Below are positions 6,258-7,865 of a stretch of DNA of 7,865 nt, in pieces. Positions within the stretch are counted from its first letter, which is position 1; each line of letters starts with the position of its first letter. The stretch spans positions 1-7,865 of the forward strand of contig JAGLJX010000148.1 of the NCBI GenBank assembly GCA_023142175.1. The letters run 5' to 3'. The position numbers and the translations under genes were made by a program. The notes under the pieces were generated by a model. The model worked only from the letters and a program-made list of their open reading frames with translations. It made no database searches and was not told the DNA's origin. Origin of the DNA: Emcibacter sp. GTDB lineage: Bacteria > Pseudomonadota > Alphaproteobacteria > Sphingomonadales > Emcibacteraceae.

Positions 6258-6689
6258 TTACCCCCCATACAACTCATTCGCCCGACCTTCAAAGGCATGA
6301 ATCATATGGGCGACGGCTTCGGTGAAGAAACCGCCGATCATCTTCTCAAAAATCTTGTTTCTGAACTCAAAATCCACCAGAAAATCAACGCGGCAACCGC
6401 CGTCTTCTTTTGTCGTGAACTGCCAGTGGTTGTGGAGGTATTTTAGGGGGCCCTTGATATATTCCACCTCTATGCGGTCGTCCGTGAAGGTAACGTGGGA
6501 TGTGAACCGTTCGCGGAACATTTTAAAGCCGATGATCAGGTCGGCATACAGACCGTCATCGGTGCGTTTATAGACCCTAACCCCCTGACACCACGGTAGA
6601 AAATCGGCATAAGCATCAACATCGGCGACCATTTTATACATCTGGTCTTTGCTATAGGGGAAATCTCTTGCTTCAGTGAATTTAGGCAT
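6258..6689 (-). CDS. COQ10/RatA-type START-domain protein
   Basis: A 143-residue single SRPBCC/START-like domain protein of the polyketide-cyclase group that includes mitochondrial COQ10 and bacterial RatA. The N-terminal PYSKDQMYKMVADVDAYADFLPWCQGVRV (about residues 11-39) is the family signature. The C-terminal helix (FFTEAVAHMIHAFEGRANELYGG) closes the lipid-binding cavity. Its likely role is binding ubiquinone or a related lipid to support respiration. The name RatA, from a proposed ribosome-association toxin in E. coli, is often attached to the same family, but no RatB partner is seen here. The ATG directly follows the lipA stop codon with no gap, and GAGG (CCTC at 6695-6698) lies inside the end of lipA, so translation is probably coupled. 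The pairing with lipoate genes favours a respiratory function over a toxin. Confidence 0.88.
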   Translation of the reverse strand: MPKFTEARDFPYSKDQMYKMVADVDAYADFLPWCQGVRVYKRTDDGLYADLIIGFKMFRERFTSHVTFTDDRIEVEYIKGPLKYLHNHWQFTTKEDGGCRVDFLVDFEFRNKIFEKMIGGFFTEAVAHMIHAFEGRANELYGG

Positions 6690-7649
6690 TTAATCCTCGT
6701 TCAAAGGATTTAATTTTGCCATTTCCGCAATATCTATGGGCGCATCCATTTTGGCTTGCTGTTTCGCCAGTTTTTCAGCACGGGCGGCTTTCAGTTGGTC
6801 GAAATCCTCGCCCGCATGGAATGATGATCGGGTCAGCGGCGATGATGCCACATGCAGAAAGCCTTTTGATTTGGCCTTTACTGCGTATTTATCAAACTGT
6901 TCCGGCGTGATGAAATCGGCCACTTCCACATGTTTTCTTGTGGGTTGAAGGTACTGCCCGATGGTAATGAAGTCGATATCGGCGGAGCGCATATCGTTCA
7001 TCACTTGGCCGACCTCGTCCGTGCTTTCGCCCAGACCAACCATAATGCCGGATTTGGTGAATATAGTCGGGTCGATCTGTTTCACCCGATCCAGCAGACG
7101 CAGGGAATGGAAATAACGCGCACCTGGCCGGATATGGTTATAGAGCCGTGGTACGGTTTCCAGATTATGATTAAACACATCCGGCTTGGCGGCAACAACC
7201 TTTTCCAACGCGCCCGGTTTATTACGGAAATCGGGGGTCAGAATTTCAATAGTGGTATTGGGCGCATGTTCGCGCAGCTTTTGGATAACCTGAACGAATT
7301 GATCCGCGCCGCCGTCTTCCAGATCATCACGGTCAACGGATGTTATCACAATATGATTCAGACCCATCTTGCCTGCGGCGATCGCCACATTATCCGGCTC
7401 CATTGGGTCAACTGGGTTGCCTTTTCCGGTTTTGATATTGCAAAAATGGCACGCCCGCGTACAGGTATCGCCCAATATCATGACAGTCGCGTGTTTCTTC
7501 TGCCAACATTCTCCGATATTGGGGCAAGCCGCCTCCTCACACACCGTGTTGAGGTTCAGGTCGCGCATCATTTTGAAGGTTTCCTGATAGCCTTTGGATA
7601 CGGGTGCTTTAACCCTTATCCAGTCCGGTTTGCGTTTAAATTTGGTCAT
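6690..7649 (-). CDS. lipA: Lipoyl synthase (radical SAM)
   Basis: A 319-residue radical SAM enzyme that inserts two sulfur atoms into protein-bound octanoyl groups, making the lipoyl cofactor of pyruvate and 2-oxoglutarate dehydrogenases and the glycine cleavage system. Both iron-sulfur sites are complete: auxiliary cluster cysteines C37, C42 and C48 ([12 protein letters not shown]) and radical SAM cysteines C63, C67 and C70 (CTRACHFC). The C-terminal serine motif that helps hold the auxiliary cluster is RSSF (274-277), where RSSY is usual; the serines are kept. Length is normal. The ATG immediately follows the lpdA stop codon and the TAA immediately precedes the ATG of the COQ10/RatA gene, so all three are almost certainly one operon. 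Lipoyl groups made by LipA are reoxidised by the lpdA product, so the neighbours work on the same cofactor. Confidence 0.98.
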   Translation of the reverse strand: MTKFKRKPDWIRVKAPVSKGYQETFKMMRDLNLNTVCEEAACPNIGECWQKKHATVMILGDTCTRACHFCNIKTGKGNPVDPMEPDNVAIAAGKMGLNHIVITSVDRDDLEDGGADQFVQVIQKLREHAPNTTIEILTPDFRNKPGALEKVVAAKPDVFNHNLETVPRLYNHIRPGARYFHSLRLLDRVKQIDPTIFTKSGIMVGLGESTDEVGQVMNDMRSADIDFITIGQYLQPTRKHVEVADFITPEQFDKYAVKAKSKGFLHVASSPLTRSSFHAGEDFDQLKAARAEKLAKQQAKMDAPIDIAEMAKLNPLNED

Positions 7650-7865
7650 CTAAAAATGTAATGCCTTGCCATATGCATCCAATACGCTTTCATGCATCAT
7701 TTCTGACAGCGTCGGATGGGGAAATACCGTATGCATCAATTCCGCTTCTGTGGTTTCCAGCGTGCGGGCAACGGTATAGCCCTGTATCATTTCCGTTACT
7801 TCAGCACCCACCATGTGAGCACCCAGTAACTCGCCCGTTTTAGCATCAAATACAGTCTTTACAAG
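7650..7865 (-). CDS. lpdA: Dihydrolipoyl dehydrogenase, C-terminal 71 residues (partial)
   Basis: The gene runs off the right edge of the window; only its last 71 codons and the TAG stop are present. The protein is the FAD- and NAD-dependent E3 component that reoxidises dihydrolipoyl groups in 2-oxoacid dehydrogenase complexes. The visible part is the dimerisation domain: GELLGAHMVGAEVTEMIQGYTVA, followed by the catalytic His-Glu motif HPTLSE and the ending MMHESVLDAYGKALHF. The HPTLSE histidine acts as the active-site base with the partner subunit's FAD and disulfide. The stop abuts the lipA ATG with no gap. In alphaproteobacteria an lpd gene placed here normally follows the pyruvate dehydrogenase E1 and E2 genes, which would be expected just beyond the edge; that is inference. 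Confidence 0.95.
   Translation of the reverse strand, partial: LVKTVFDAKTGELLGAHMVGAEVTEMIQGYTVARTLETTEAELMHTVFPHPTLSEMMHESVLDAYGKALHF

Noticed and set aside
6258..6689. Toxin-antitoxin system (RatA name)
   Set aside because: No RatB-like partner is present, and the operon context is lipoate and respiratory metabolism, so a COQ10-like role is preferred.
6930..7661. 243-codon plus-strand open frame opposite lipA
   Set aside because: It lies entirely antisense to lipA, whose iron-sulfur motifs are unmistakable. The long opposite frame follows from lipA codon composition.
7661..7843. 60-codon plus-strand open frame at the right edge
   Set aside because: The opposite strand encodes the lpdA C-terminus, with the HPTLSE catalytic motif.

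Overview
The window looks like alphaproteobacterial chromosome. The strongest evidence is the right-hand end, a tightly packed minus-strand run of lpdA (3' end only), lipA and a COQ10/RatA-type START-domain gene. I recall this order from alphaproteobacterial pyruvate dehydrogenase/lipoate clusters. The cold-shock protein also has the alphaproteobacterial style of sequence ([10 protein letters not shown]). I cannot name a genus.

Layout, left to right. Positions 1-198 hold no gene, but carry three A-tracts spaced 10 bp apart. Positions 199-687 (minus) encode a small RNase HI-type protein with its catalytic acidic residues intact. Positions 804-1439 (minus) encode a cytoplasmic DsbA/FrnE-like thioredoxin-fold protein with a CSWC active site. 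A 651-bp stretch with no convincing gene follows (1440-2090), containing a short 12-bp tandem repeat and two near-identical 15-mers about 0.5 kb apart. Then come a cspA-type cold-shock gene (2091-2297, plus) with a strong intrinsic terminator, and a stand-alone HD-GYP domain protein (2623-3231, plus). Convergent to that is a phytanoyl-CoA dioxygenase-family gene (3299-4234, minus). Divergent from the latter is fhs, formate-tetrahydrofolate ligase (4418-6103, plus). A 154-bp repeat-bearing spacer separates fhs from the convergent lpdA-lipA-COQ10/RatA operon (6258-7865, minus).

Functionally, the right half is core metabolism: one-carbon activation by fhs, and lipoylation and reoxidation of lipoyl groups by lipA and lpdA. 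The left half is a loose set of small single-gene units (RNase H, thiol oxidoreductase, cold shock, putative c-di-GMP turnover). It is visibly more AT-rich, with longer gaps, and reads as accessory or less conserved chromosome. I see no transposase, integrase, tRNA, rRNA, CRISPR array or phage gene. I found no convincing new multi-gene system; the findings are mostly modest sequence oddities.
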